A stretch of 64,000 nt of DNA, from NCBI GenBank assembly GCA_022448265.1, contig JAKVCC010000009.1, positions 21,137 to 85,136 of the forward strand, written 5' to 3'. The notes beneath the pieces were generated by a model. It made no database searches and was not told where the DNA came from. It saw only the letters and a program-made list of their open reading frames with translations. Position numbers and translations under genes: made by a program. Positions 44,554 to 53,871 of this stretch are shown one piece after another; the first letter of the stretch is position 1; the number at the start of each line of letters is the position of its first letter. This stretch comes from Pirellulales bacterium (lineage in GTDB: Bacteria > Planctomycetota > Planctomycetia > Pirellulales > Lacipirellulaceae).

Positions 44554-47487
44554 TTACCACTGCAAGGGCTGCTGCCAACATTTTTTCAATTTATCGAGTT
44601 GTTCGTCGATTACAGGTGCTTGTTCTTTTTTGGGGACAATTCGCAGGTGCGGTTGCCCAACTGTTTCGCCTACACGGTTGCAAGGGATGCTCGACATCGT
44701 TTGTTCAAATTGGGTCGCGTGGCTTGCACTCACCTCACACAGGAAGCGGGTATTCGATTCACTGAACAGGCGTGCGGCCACTCCGAGTGCCTCGCCATCC
44801 ACGGGTATCATCGATAAGTCGATGTGGGCGCCAACATTTCCGCTGAAAGCCATTTCGGCCGCTGCGACTGCCAGCCCGCCTTCGCTCAGGTCATGGCAGG
44901 ATGTGATTAGGCCGTTTCTGACTGCCTGATGCACGGCAGCAAAAGTTTGCCTGGCAAGCGCCGCATCGACGGTGGGTACCGAGCCGCCCTCCAGTCCGCT
45001 TACCAGAGAAAAATGCGAACCGCCCAGCTCGTCCTGGGTTTGGCCTACGAGATAAAGGTGATTATTTGCCGACTTAAGATCCATCGTCACCGCAGTGCGA
45101 ACATCTTCGATCTGTCCCATCGCGCTGATCAATAGCGATGGGGGAATGGCAATGGTCTGCTTGAGGCCAGAGGAATCGAAGTAACTGAATTCGTTGTTGA
45201 GGCTGTCTTTTCCACTGATGAACGGCGTTTCCAAAACTAACGACATGTCGTGGCAGGCAAGGGCAGCCCGCACCAAGCTGCCCAGAGTTTCACTTTGTTC
45301 GCAATCACCCCAGCAAAAGTTGTCTAAAATGGCAATACGGCTAGGATCGGCTCCCACGGCCACACAATTGCGCACCGCTTCGTCAATCGCACTGGCGGCC
45401 ATGGCGTAGGTGTCATAGTCGCCGTAGCGAGGATTCATGCCGCACGCGATCACGACCCCGCGCCGCGAGCTGAGCACAGGCCTGAGAATGGCTGCGTCGC
45501 CAGGGCCATCCATGGCGGCCCCGACCAAGGGTTTCAGCACGCTGCCGCCCTGCACCTCGTGGTCGTATTGGCGAATGATCCATTGCTTGCTCGCCACGTT
45601 ATAACAGCTGAGCACACTGCAAAGGTCAGCGGTGTAATCGGGCCGGACGGGGGCATCTAAGGCTTGTTTTGGAGCGGCTTGGTAGACCGCCTCACGAATC
45701 ACTGGCGGCCGGCCTTCGTGGAGCAATTGCATGCTCAGATCACAAACCACCTGATCGGTGTACTTGAGTATCAGACGTCCGGTCGGCTTGAACTTGCCGA
45801 TCACCGTCGCCTCCACGTCCTGGTTGGCACAGAGCTGGCGGACCTCTTCCCAGGCGTCTTCCGGCACGCTCAGCACCATCCGCTCTTGGGCTTCGGAGAT
45901 CCAGATTTCGGTATAGGACAAGCCCGCGTACTTGACAGGCGCCCGCTCGAGCCAAACCTCCGCGCCAATATCTTCACCCATTTCACCGACTGCGCTACTG
46001 AAACCGCCTGCCCCGCAATCAGTGATACCGTTGAATAATCCTTGATCGCGTATTTCCATCAGCACATCTAGCACTTTTTTCTCTTCGATGGCATTGCCAA
46101 TTTGTACCGCCCCGCCAGAGACTGACTCGCTTTCGCTGGTGAGCTCAGCACTGGAGAAGGTTGCCCCATGAATCCCGTCGCGTCCCGTCCGACCGCCGAC
46201 ACTGACAATGAGATCGCCAGGCTCCGCTGCTTTGAAAGATTTGTCGCGAGGGATCAATCCGGCATTTCCGCAGTAAACCAGCGGATTGCCCAGGTAGCGC
46301 GGATCAAAATAGACGGCCCCGTTCACCGTTGGGATGCCCATTCGGTTGCCATAGTCGCGCACGCCGCTCACGACCCCGCGCATGACCTGCTTTGGATCCA
46401 GGACACCGCCTTGTAGCGATGCACTTGGAGTATCCGGTGGAGCAAAGCAAAAGACGTCGGTATTGCAAATCGGCTTTGCTCCCATACCCGTGCCGATCGT
46501 ATCACGCACGACGCCACCAATACCCGTATTGGCACCACCGTAGGGCTCCAGCGCCGAAGGATGATTGTGGGTCTCAACTTTGAACGCCAGATTGTGCTGG
46601 TCATCAAAACGTACAATTCCCGCGTTGTCGCGAAAAACGCTCACACACCAATCGTCGTCGCCCCAGCGCTCGCGGAGTGTTTCGGTTGCCGCGAAGATTG
46701 TTTCTTTGAGCATGTTGTCGAAGTGGCGGGCCCCGTGCTCATCCTGGTAGGCGATGCGGCCGGCCAGCGTCTTATGGCTGCAATGTTCGCTCCAGGTTTG
46801 GGCGATCGTTTCCAGTTCGATGTCGGTGGGTGGGCGAGAAAGCTTCGCAAAGTGTGCTTGAATAGTCTGCATTTCAGCGAGCTGCAAATAAAGCTGACCC
46901 GTGCGGCTGAGATGCATCAGCCCTTCGTCATCCAGACTGTCGAGCGCTACCGTGTTGAGATCCAAAGTGTACGCGCTGCCCAATTGCAGTCGATCGAATG
47001 GCAATGGTCCTGTGACGACCTGCTCGATGGCGTCGTTGGCCAGCAGACGCGATCCGATAGCCTGCAGCTGGTTGTCGTCGGCCCCCTTTATCCAGTACTT
47101 GCGCACTGTGCGGACCACATCCACCGCCACACCAAAGTCGTCAACTGCCGTTTCGGCGCTCTGGGCGACAGGATCCATGACGCCCGGCTTCAGGAGTACT
47201 TGCATCAGAGTTGCGCCTGAGCCGTTGGGCGGACCGGGGGATTGCAGCAGTTGCTTGCTGCCAACAGCACCACAGACAAATTGCTCGACCACGACATCGG
47301 CAAACAGGTTTGTCGCTAGTTTTTGCACGCAGGCCGCATCCAGGCTCCCGCTTTCGATGAGAAAACCGCGTGCTGAACGCACCTCAAGTGATTGGGCTAT
47401 GCCCATTTCATGGGCTTGGCTGGCTACCCGCTGGCCCTCGCGATCGGGGTGACTATTTTGGGGGTGGATGTCAATTTCCCAAAGCAT
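44554..47487 (-). CDS. purL: Phosphoribosylformylglycinamidine synthase, synthetase subunit with fused PurS-like domains
   Basis: ATG at 47485-47487 gives 977 residues, longer than the about 740 of stand-alone PurL. The first 170 or so residues look like two tandem PurS-like units: EIDIHPQNSHPDREGQRVAS and VLLKPGVMDPVAQSAETAVD, each followed by an NxxxEQxV-type end. The core starts ETIAQTWSEHCSHKTLAG and continues FKVETHNHPSALEPYGGANT and GGVVRDTIGTGMGA, the PurL ATP/FGAR-binding signatures. DCGAGGFSSAVGEMG is the later conserved loop. Its start overlaps the tyrA stop by 17 nt. It catalyses the ATP-dependent amidation of FGAR with ammonia from PurQ. Confidence 0.94.
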   Translation of the reverse strand: MLWEIDIHPQNSHPDREGQRVASQAHEMGIAQSLEVRSARGFLIESGSLDAACVQKLATNLFADVVVEQFVCGAVGSKQLLQSPGPPNGSGATLMQVLLKPGVMDPVAQSAETAVDDFGVAVDVVRTVRKYWIKGADDNQLQAIGSRLLANDAIEQVVTGPLPFDRLQLGSAYTLDLNTVALDSLDDEGLMHLSRTGQLYLQLAEMQTIQAHFAKLSRPPTDIELETIAQTWSEHCSHKTLAGRIAYQDEHGARHFDNMLKETIFAATETLRERWGDDDWCVSVFRDNAGIVRFDDQHNLAFKVETHNHPSALEPYGGANTGIGGVVRDTIGTGMGAKPICNTDVFCFAPPDTPSASLQGGVLDPKQVMRGVVSGVRDYGNRMGIPTVNGAVYFDPRYLGNPLVYCGNAGLIPRDKSFKAAEPGDLIVSVGGRTGRDGIHGATFSSAELTSESESVSGGAVQIGNAIEEKKVLDVLMEIRDQGLFNGITDCGAGGFSSAVGEMGEDIGAEVWLERAPVKYAGLSYTEIWISEAQERMVLSVPEDAWEEVRQLCANQDVEATVIGKFKPTGRLILKYTDQVVCDLSMQLLHEGRPPVIREAVYQAAPKQALDAPVRPDYTADLCSVLSCYNVASKQWIIRQYDHEVQGGSVLKPLVGAAMDGPGDAAILRPVLSSRRGVVIACGMNPRYGDYDTYAMAASAIDEAVRNCVAVGADPSRIAILDNFCWGDCEQSETLGSLVRAALACHDMSLVLETPFISGKDSLNNEFSYFDSSGLKQTIAIPPSLLISAMGQIEDVRTAVTMDLKSANNHLYLVGQTQDELGGSHFSLVSGLEGGSVPTVDAALARQTFAAVHQAVRNGLITSCHDLSEGGLAVAAAEMAFSGNVGAHIDLSMIPVDGEALGVAARLFSESNTRFLCEVSASHATQFEQTMSSIPCNRVGETVGQPHLRIVPKKEQAPVIDEQLDKLKKCWQQPLQW

Positions 47488-48316
47488 CTCGAATCCGTTT
47501 CGCTTGGGCCAGGTGTTGTTCCGTTTGCGCCCAATCTGCGGCAACCAGCGACGTGCGCACCTGCTCCAAGCAGGAAATCATGCGGTCGAGAGCGGCCAGG
47601 AGAGGTGGTGTATTCTGGGAAAAAATCTGCGTCCAAAGGCCTGGGTCGCCGGCTGCCACACGCGTGGTGTCAGCCCAACCCGTGGCGGCAAGCGATAACC
47701 ATTGTTCGGGCGTGGATTCCGCCAGGGCCGCCGCCACCAGGTGGGGTAGATGGCTTGTCGATGCTACCCCTTGATCGTGTTCGCCCGGTGAAACCTTTAC
47801 AACACGGGCACCCAGCGAGCACCAAAGTGCTTCCACTTGGGTCGTCGTGTGTATGGTTGTCGACGCGTCAGGCGTCATGACGACGGTCTTTTCGTCGAAC
47901 AGATCAACGCGGGCATTTTCGGGTCCCGTGCGATGGTCCCCGGCCAGTGGATGGCTGCCCACAAAACGGCCAGGGTCTGCAGCCTGTGATGCGATGCCAC
48001 CGCAAATGGCCCCTTTGGTGCTGCCGGCGTCTGTCACGATAGCGTGTGCCGGAGCGGCCGCCAGGACCTGGCAAACATGTTCCACGATCTGCGCAACCGG
48101 CGTGCACACAATGACGAGGTCAGCCTTAGCAACGCCGTCGGCAAGATCCGTCGTGGCCCGCGTGATGGCTCCACGTGCCAGGGCCTTGTCGAGCGTCGCC
48201 TTTCGGCGTCCGATGCCGACGATCTCGATGGCCAGACGATGTTGTTGAACGGCCAAGCCGATCGAGCCGCCAATCAGGCCAACTCCGATAATCGCGATAT
48301 TTTTTTGCGTAGGCAT
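47471..48316 (-). CDS. tyrA: Prephenate/arogenate dehydrogenase
   Basis: This is a 281-residue protein, usual for a monofunctional TyrA. The N-terminal Rossmann fold is NIAIIGVGLIGGSIGLAVQQ (GxGxxG at 11-16). It has DLVIVCTPV, TDAGSTKGAI, and FVGSHPLAGDHRTGPENAR, where the His is the catalytic residue. HDQGVASTSHLPHLVAAAL is the helical-domain signature. It oxidatively decarboxylates prephenate (or arogenate) in tyrosine synthesis. No ACT domain is present. It is first of the tyrA-purL-purQ series, with a 17-nt overlap into purL. Confidence 0.93.
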   Translation of the reverse strand: MPTQKNIAIIGVGLIGGSIGLAVQQHRLAIEIVGIGRRKATLDKALARGAITRATTDLADGVAKADLVIVCTPVAQIVEHVCQVLAAAPAHAIVTDAGSTKGAICGGIASQAADPGRFVGSHPLAGDHRTGPENARVDLFDEKTVVMTPDASTTIHTTTQVEALWCSLGARVVKVSPGEHDQGVASTSHLPHLVAAALAESTPEQWLSLAATGWADTTRVAAGDPGLWTQIFSQNTPPLLAALDRMISCLEQVRTSLVAADWAQTEQHLAQAKRIRDALGN

Positions 48317-48796
48317 GGCAAATAGCCGGTTGAGGAAGGGCGTCTAAGGAAGGCCGTCCGCCAGGTGTGGGGCCGACCGTCCTTGATGGTGCTCGCCCGG
48401 CAAGTCTGTGTGCGGCGCGGCGGGCTAGCCGCAGTTTAGCACAGACGCCCTGCCTATTGCAGCGGGGCGGTGGCAACATACCTGTGTCCGGCAGTCGCCC
48501 CTGCCACCCGGGTGCCTGACGACACACTGACCCGCCGCGGGTGTAGATGCACCCTTTCCCTGGAAGCCGATTCTTACCGGTGGGGGGCGTTGCAAACCGC
48601 TTAATTGCCAAAGCAAGCCTGTTAGTCCAGGTTGTGCCGATCCGAACTGCTCTTCCCATTCCAGCACGAAATGCTGGAAAATGGTCAGATTGCCATTTGA
48701 TTTCGAACAATCGCGGCACGCCTGCGGTAAAATACCGTACGTCGCTATTGTTGATACTGAACTTTCTGAACCTTGCGCTTTGATGAAAAGCTAGCC
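48317..48796. other. Intergenic region between divergent tyrA and DUF1573 genes
   Basis: I see no gene. It should hold two divergent promoters; no clear boxes were identified. Confidence 0.4.
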
Positions 48797-49879
48797 ATGA
48801 TTCGCTCTATGATTGCAGGCCTTCTGCTCTTGATCGGTGCTGGGGTCGATTCGCTCTCCGCCCAAGATTGGGCGGAAAAGATGTTCGAGGAGCGAGAGCA
48901 TAATTTTGGGACAGTGGCCCGCGGAGCGGACACCGAGTATCGATTTGAGATTACCAATCTTTACAAGCAGACCATGCACATCACGCACGTGCGCTCGAGT
49001 TGCGGCTGCACGACGGCAAGGATCGAAAATCCGACCATAAAGACGCGCGAGAAGGGGTATATTGTTGCTAAGTTGAACACGCGGACCTTTACGGGACTGC
49101 ATGGGGCGACGCTCACGGTATCGTTTGGCGCGCCCTACACGGCGGAAGTTCAGGTGCGCGTGCATGGCAATATTCGGGGGGATGTTGTCTTTGCCCCGGG
49201 AGCCGTCCAGTTTGGCAATGTGGATGAAGGCGCGACGAGCGACCGGCACGTATCGGTTGATTTTTCCGGACGTGAAAGTTGGCGGATTGTCGACGTGACC
49301 AACGACAACGACTATTTCGAAGTGGAGTTGGAGGAATTGAACCGGCATACGGGCAGGGTATCGTACAACCTTCTCGTGCGGCTCAAGGGGAATGTCCCGG
49401 CCGGTTACATCAAGGATCAACTCACGGTGGTGACCAACGATCCGCGCGCAGAAAACCAGCGCATACCTCTATTTGTCGAAGGCCGGGTGATGCCGGAGAT
49501 TTCGGTCATGCCGGGAAAAGTCGTACTCGGTGATGTCGCGTTGGGAGCCTTGGTCTCGCACAAGGTGGTGGTGCGCGGCAAGAATCCATTTCGGATTACC
49601 GATGTTCGATGTGAAGACGATTGCTTTACGTTTGATGCAGACGATGCCGCCAAGACTCTGCATTTGGTGGAGATCCATTTTTGTCCGGAAAATACGTCGG
49701 GTCCGGTGAAGGTGCCGGTGCAGATTCTAACCGATTGCGGAAACAGTCATGGCGCAACACTGGTTATTTCAGCCAATGTGTTGGAGCCGGCCAGTTCCTC
49801 CATAATCCGAGCCGATCCAATGCTCGAGGTCGATGTGCAAGTGGACGAGACCCGTATTGCTGACGCCGCTAGCAAGTAG
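48797..49879 (+). CDS. DUF1573-domain exported protein
   Basis: ATG at 48797 gives 360 residues; an 8-residue longer form is possible. A signal peptide ends near SLSAQ. The first Ig-like domain contains FGTVARGADTEYRFEITNLY and HVRSSCGCTTARI, the CGCT signature of DUF1573 (Cys69 and Cys71). At least two further beta-sandwich repeats follow (VQFGNVDEGATSDRHVSVDF; VVLGDVALGALVSHKVVVRG). The architecture resembles ASH/MSP-like repeats used in protein contacts. Such proteins are abundant in planctomycetes and Bacteroidetes and function is not established. It is a single gene. Confidence 0.85.
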   Translation: MIRSMIAGLLLLIGAGVDSLSAQDWAEKMFEEREHNFGTVARGADTEYRFEITNLYKQTMHITHVRSSCGCTTARIENPTIKTREKGYIVAKLNTRTFTGLHGATLTVSFGAPYTAEVQVRVHGNIRGDVVFAPGAVQFGNVDEGATSDRHVSVDFSGRESWRIVDVTNDNDYFEVELEELNRHTGRVSYNLLVRLKGNVPAGYIKDQLTVVTNDPRAENQRIPLFVEGRVMPEISVMPGKVVLGDVALGALVSHKVVVRGKNPFRITDVRCEDDCFTFDADDAAKTLHLVEIHFCPENTSGPVKVPVQILTDCGNSHGATLVISANVLEPASSSIIRADPMLEVDVQVDETRIADAASK

Positions 49880-50302
49880 GTTGTGTATCTTTTGCCCAAT
49901 TGCGTTTTTGCCCAACTGGGCTGGCGTGCTTTCAGTTTGTGGTCATGTCGAGCAGCGCGGTGGGCGGTGGTGTCCAATTTTATTACTTGCGGTAGCTTGT
50001 CCTGCGGTTCGAATCGCTCGACAATATTGCCCTGGCCGCTGACGGCCTGTCGACCTCGCATTCCGCTTCGCTTACCGCAGGAATCGAGTTGCGGCTCGGT
50101 CCCCCGTCCCCATTCGTACTGGCCCTGGCGATCCAGTCGTTGCATCTGGTAAGGTCGTCCAGAAGCGAGGCGCGGGTTGGTGGATTTTCGACGTGCGAGG
50201 AGCCCGTTGACAGGTCAACGGGCTCCTCAAAACCCGCGTTTCGTGGTTCGCCCCTGGCAACTCAACTAACTCGCAACTCCCCCCCGCCCCCCTCATTTTC
50301 CC
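49880..50302. other. Intergenic region with strong hairpin
   Basis: I see no gene. The notable element is the 15-bp perfect inverted repeat at 50197-50228. The last part before the oxidase start is very C-rich. Confidence 0.4.
50197..50228 (+). terminator. 15-bp perfect hairpin, possible terminator of the DUF1573 transcript
   Basis: GAGGAGCCCGTTGAC and GTCAACGGGCTCCTC are exact inverted repeats with only AG between them. The repeat is followed by AAAA and not by a T-tract. It lies 320 bp after the DUF1573 stop and 75 bp before the protoporphyrinogen oxidase start, so it could be a factor-dependent terminator or a leader structure. Confidence 0.4.
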
Positions 50303-51739
50303 TTGCCCGCCGAACCGTCAACATCCAGCCAGGCCCGCTACGCCGTGATTGGCGGCGGCATCTCCGGTTTGTCAGCCGCGTACCGGCTGACGCAGTTGTC
50401 GCCCGGAGCTGCGGTTGAGTTGTTTGAGGCCGGAGACCGGTTGGGGGGCGTGCTTCATACGCACCGTGATGGTGGGCTGCTGATTGAGCGAGGCGCCGAC
50501 AGTTTCTTGAATAAGAACCCTTGCGCATTTGATTTGTGCCAGGAGATCGGGCTTGCCGACCAATTGATTCCGACCAACGAGGGCCAGCGCCGCGCATTTC
50601 TGCTCTGTCGAGGGGCCCTCTATCCGGTTCCCGACGGGTTTGTCGTCTACCGGCCTCAGCGTCTGGGACCGATCCTGCAGTCGCCGATTCTGAGTTGGTG
50701 GGGCAAGCTGCGCCTGCTGAGCGAACGATGGGTGCCCCGTTTGCCAGGCATCCATCGGGCTGACTTTGACGAAAGCGCCGCGTCCTTCGCGATACGGCGT
50801 CTCGGACGCGAGACGTTTGAGCGTCTCGTGCAACCCCTCTTGGCCGGCATTTACACGGCCGACCCATATCAGTTGAGCGTGGCGGCCACCATTCCGGAGG
50901 CGATCGAAGCGGTGCGGGAGTTTGGCAGTCTGCGCAGAGCCGCGCTGCGCGCAGGCGACCCAGAGAACGCGGAATCCAGTGGTGCTCGATATGCGAGCTT
51001 TCTTTCGCTCCGCGGCGGGTTAGTCCAGTTAATACAAGCTCTGGCAGGCCAACTGGATGCGAGCTGTTGCCACTTGAATGCGCCCGTACGTGCACTTCGG
51101 CAAGTGGAAAACCATAGCTGGTTGATCGAGCAAGACGATGGCACGCGCCGGGGGCCGTTTCAGGGGATTGTGATTGCCCTTCCCGCCCCGCGGGTGGTTC
51201 CGCTTGTTTCGCAGTTGGATGCCCGCCTTGGGGAGCTGCTCGCGCGGATCCCGTATGCAAGCAGCGCCGTGGTCAGCCTAGTTTTTCGCCGCGACCAGAT
51301 CGGGGCCGACATATCCGGATTCGGCGTGGTGATTCCGTCAGTGGAGGGCCGCCAGATTGTCGCCGCCAGTTTCTCTAGCAATAAATTTTCCGGCAGAGCG
51401 CCGGAGGGCCAGGTGTTGGTACGTGTCTTCCTGGGGGGGGCGCTGCACCCCAAGTTGTTGCAGTTGCCCGATGACCAGCTGTGCGAAGTGGCCCGCGCCG
51501 AGCTAAGCGAGGTGCTTCATATTCGGGGGCATCCCCTGTCCACGGACATGATCCGCTGGCACGAAAAAATGCCCCAATACCACGTAGGACACGTCAAGCT
51601 GGTCGGCGAAATCGAAGCCCAAATCGAGCGCTGGCAGGGCCTCGAATTGGCGGGCAATGCCTATCATGGGGTTGGCATTTCCCAGTGCATCCAAAGTGGC
51701 GAAAACGCCGCTAGGCGAATAGTCCAAGTGGGGTTGTGA
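50303..51739 (+). CDS. hemY: Protoporphyrinogen oxidase (HemY type)
   Basis: This is a 478-residue flavoprotein. The FAD-binding motif is AVIGGGISGLSAAYRLTQ (GGGISG at 17-22), followed by VELFEAGDRLGGVLHTHRDG and LIERGADSFLNKNP, all typical of HemY-type protoporphyrinogen oxidases. FERLVQPLLAGIYTADPYQL and ELAGNAYHGVGISQCIQSGE near the C-terminus complete the family pattern. The start is a TTG at 50303 with no good ribosome binding site; a nearby GTG is possible but would cut the FAD motif. It makes protoporphyrin IX for heme. It is not next to other heme genes. Confidence 0.9.
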   Translation: MPAEPSTSSQARYAVIGGGISGLSAAYRLTQLSPGAAVELFEAGDRLGGVLHTHRDGGLLIERGADSFLNKNPCAFDLCQEIGLADQLIPTNEGQRRAFLLCRGALYPVPDGFVVYRPQRLGPILQSPILSWWGKLRLLSERWVPRLPGIHRADFDESAASFAIRRLGRETFERLVQPLLAGIYTADPYQLSVAATIPEAIEAVREFGSLRRAALRAGDPENAESSGARYASFLSLRGGLVQLIQALAGQLDASCCHLNAPVRALRQVENHSWLIEQDDGTRRGPFQGIVIALPAPRVVPLVSQLDARLGELLARIPYASSAVVSLVFRRDQIGADISGFGVVIPSVEGRQIVAASFSSNKFSGRAPEGQVLVRVFLGGALHPKLLQLPDDQLCEVARAELSEVLHIRGHPLSTDMIRWHEKMPQYHVGHVKLVGEIEAQIERWQGLELAGNAYHGVGISQCIQSGENAARRIVQVGL

Positions 51740-51971
51740 GGCCCGAGTTGCAAGGGGTCCGTTGTCTTGTTCGAGGTTGACTCGCGGCCCGTGCCATACG
51801 GTGCGCAACTCAAATAGCTGGCGAATCGCACCGTGGGGCCACCCCGGATTTCTCACCAGGTTTCTGCTACGAGTCCGAAATCCTGTTGGCTCGCGCAGCG
51901 CCGGCCGACGCATTCAATCCTCGACGTCTTGCACCCCGCCATGGCAGCCCGAAGTTGGCCGGAGTCAACCG

Positions 51972-53318
51972 CTAGTTGGTGGCAACTTTCCCTAGAGAGG
52001 CCTGCTTGGCTAGCAATGCCCGTTGGGCGATGATCTGCTGGCGGACAAAATGAAGATCGGTGCTGCTTAAGCGTCCCATCGGCACAGTTGCTCGACGTCC
52101 GTTTATCTTGAGCAGAACGATCGCCTCTGCCTTCGTTTGCAGCAGGCGAGCTTCACATCGATATTTCCCTGTGTTGTCGATCCAGAGCTTCGTCGCCGTG
52201 CTTTCCAGGCCACCGTTGCGACGAAGTTCTTGAGGCACCATTTGGTCGCCAAACAGGTCGTCAAAATCATTCGATTCTTCCTCCGACTCGGGCTGGTTGC
52301 CTTCGTCGGCGTCGCCGGAGGGCAACTCCTCTTCCGCGTCGCCTTCGGAGGCGTTGTCGTCGGATTCGTCGTTGTCGGCTGACCCTTCATCGGTGGGGCC
52401 AAACAGGTTGTCAAAATCATTCGATTCTTCCTCCGACTCGGGCTGGTTACCTTCGTCGGCGTCGCCGGAGGGCAACTCCTCTTCCGCGTCGCCTTCGGAG
52501 GCGTTGTCGTCGGATTTGTCGTTGTCGGCTGACCCTTCATCGGTGGGGCCAAACAGGTTGTCAAAATTATTCGATTCTTCCTCTGACTCGGGCTGGTTGC
52601 CTTCGTCGGCGTCGCCGGAGGGCAACTCCTCTTCCGCGTCGCCTTCGGAGGCGTTGTCGTCGGATTCGTCGTTGTCGGCTGACCCTTCATCGGTGGGGCC
52701 AAATTGGTCGCCTATGTCTTCAGTATCTGCGCCATCAACTAGACCAGGGGCGACATCCTCGGCAGGAGCGGGCGACGGATCCGCAACGGGAGCGGGAGAA
52801 ATATCGCGCGCCTTAGCAGGTGGCGGATCAGTAAGCGGAGTTGACTCGGCATCGAAGATGCCTGAGTCATCGCCAGCCGCGCTTGGGACTGTGGGTGTCG
52901 TAGGGTGTTCGGGCGTATCGGCTCTATGGGTTGTGCTGTTGGGCGACTCCATTTCTTCTGACTCCGCCTCTAGCGGCGCGCCATAAATTACATCTTCTTC
53001 CCCCACGTCCGCAGGCACGTTGCCACAGCTTGTATCAACAATTTTTCCGCATGGCGCGCTCCTGCAGGGATTCCCACCACATGCCACTTGGCCACATCCG
53101 GCAATCGGTGCGGGTGAACAACCATTGTGCGACATTTCGCCACATGGCCCAGGGCAATCCGACCAGACCGCGTTTGAGTAAATTACCCGGGCACAATTAC
53201 ACGGGCGAAAGATATGGTAGTTGCAGCAACCGGCTGCAAGCGAAATTCCCGATAGGCATGGTGATACAGTTAAACAAGTGGCCAATAACACATTCAACAA
53301 GCAACGAGAAAACCACAT
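51972..53318 (-). CDS. Exported SHD1-domain protein with three near-identical 50-residue acidic repeats
   Basis: ATG at 53316-53318 (AAAGGG upstream) gives 448 residues; an in-frame ATG lies 24 bp upstream. The signal peptide is followed by a Cys-rich head (CCNYHIFRPCNCARVIYSNA) with about 15 cysteines. A Ser/Pro/Glu linker leads into three tandem copies of a 50-residue unit starting NLFGPTDEGSADNDESDD and ending in QPESEEES. The C-terminus is an SLA1-homology domain 1 (SHD1): KLWIDNTGKYRCEARLLQTK and INGRRATVPMGRLSSTDLHF. SHD1 is common in planctomycete exported proteins. The repeats are extremely acidic and could bind calcium or extend the head from the surface; no function is proven. Confidence 0.8.
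   Translation of the reverse strand: MWFSRCLLNVLLATCLTVSPCLSGISLAAGCCNYHIFRPCNCARVIYSNAVWSDCPGPCGEMSHNGCSPAPIAGCGQVACGGNPCRSAPCGKIVDTSCGNVPADVGEEDVIYGAPLEAESEEMESPNSTTHRADTPEHPTTPTVPSAAGDDSGIFDAESTPLTDPPPAKARDISPAPVADPSPAPAEDVAPGLVDGADTEDIGDQFGPTDEGSADNDESDDNASEGDAEEELPSGDADEGNQPESEEESNNFDNLFGPTDEGSADNDKSDDNASEGDAEEELPSGDADEGNQPESEEESNDFDNLFGPTDEGSADNDESDDNASEGDAEEELPSGDADEGNQPESEEESNDFDDLFGDQMVPQELRRNGGLESTATKLWIDNTGKYRCEARLLQTKAEAIVLLKINGRRATVPMGRLSSTDLHFVRQQIIAQRALLAKQASLGKVATN
52261..52703 (-). repeat. Three near-identical 150-bp tandem coding repeats
   Basis: Units begin at TCAAAAT (52261, 52411 and 52561), a spacing of exactly 150 bp. They differ at only a few positions, so the expansion is recent or maintained by gene conversion. 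It keeps the reading frame (50 codons). The region is prone to copy-number change and to assembly error. Confidence 0.9.
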
Positions 53319-53871
53319 CGCAACACCCTTTCTAAACTGCATATGCTTAAAAGACGCTATTTCGCGAGATCTTTACCAGGGAGGAATATCAAGGAAAAGA
53401 CTATCAACAAAAAACGGCATAGAAAAAATAACATAGAAAAAACGATAGCGGGGTCACGATTGTTTTGCGATCTCCGCAGGCGTCCATTGTGCCGAAAATA
53501 GGTCTACCATGTTGTCCTAACTTTTCGGTGTGCCAAAAACATTTGTCACCAGAACCAGTAATTCAGTCTGAAAATGCCCGCAAAAACGTGGCGAGCGCTT
53601 CGTAGGTGTGTTTGAGATACATCAGGGCCACATTGCGTTTGTTGCGGACCAGATTTTCTTCCATGCGATGTTAGGTTGCCGCACTCGGCCACTCTTGCCA
53701 AAGCAAGTTAGATCTTCACTGAACTGTAGCTTACGGCAGGCAGGGTGCGGAGAAACCACTTCGCGTGCTCAGGCAATCTCGATGCAAAGTGAGGCTCGGA
53801 CGGTCCGCGAGGATTGTGACGGCTGTATCGCCGGGTGGGCAGACGTTGTGGCGAGGGGGGCCGCGGGGATG
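53319..53871. other. Intergenic region between SHD1 gene and typA
   Basis: Upstream of the SHD1 gene is an AT-rich leader with two direct copies of CATAGAAAAAA (53418-53428 and 53432-53442). A 33-codon frame on the minus strand (53563-53664) starts with ATG and ends with TGA, MEENLVRNKRNVALMYLKHT then YEALATFLRAFSD. It has protein-like composition but no recognisable family and no clear ribosome binding site. Confidence 0.4.

Noticed and set aside
50262-51260. 332-codon minus-strand frame
   Set aside because: Antisense to protoporphyrinogen oxidase; Arg/Pro-rich composition typical of a shadow.
52261-52703. Possible CRISPR array because of regular repeats
   Set aside because: Repeats are 150 bp, contiguous without spacers and in frame inside a protein gene.
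52297-52986. Long plus-strand open frame of 229 codons
   Set aside because: It is the antisense of the acidic repeats in the SHD1 protein; the Ser-rich product results from the repeat composition.
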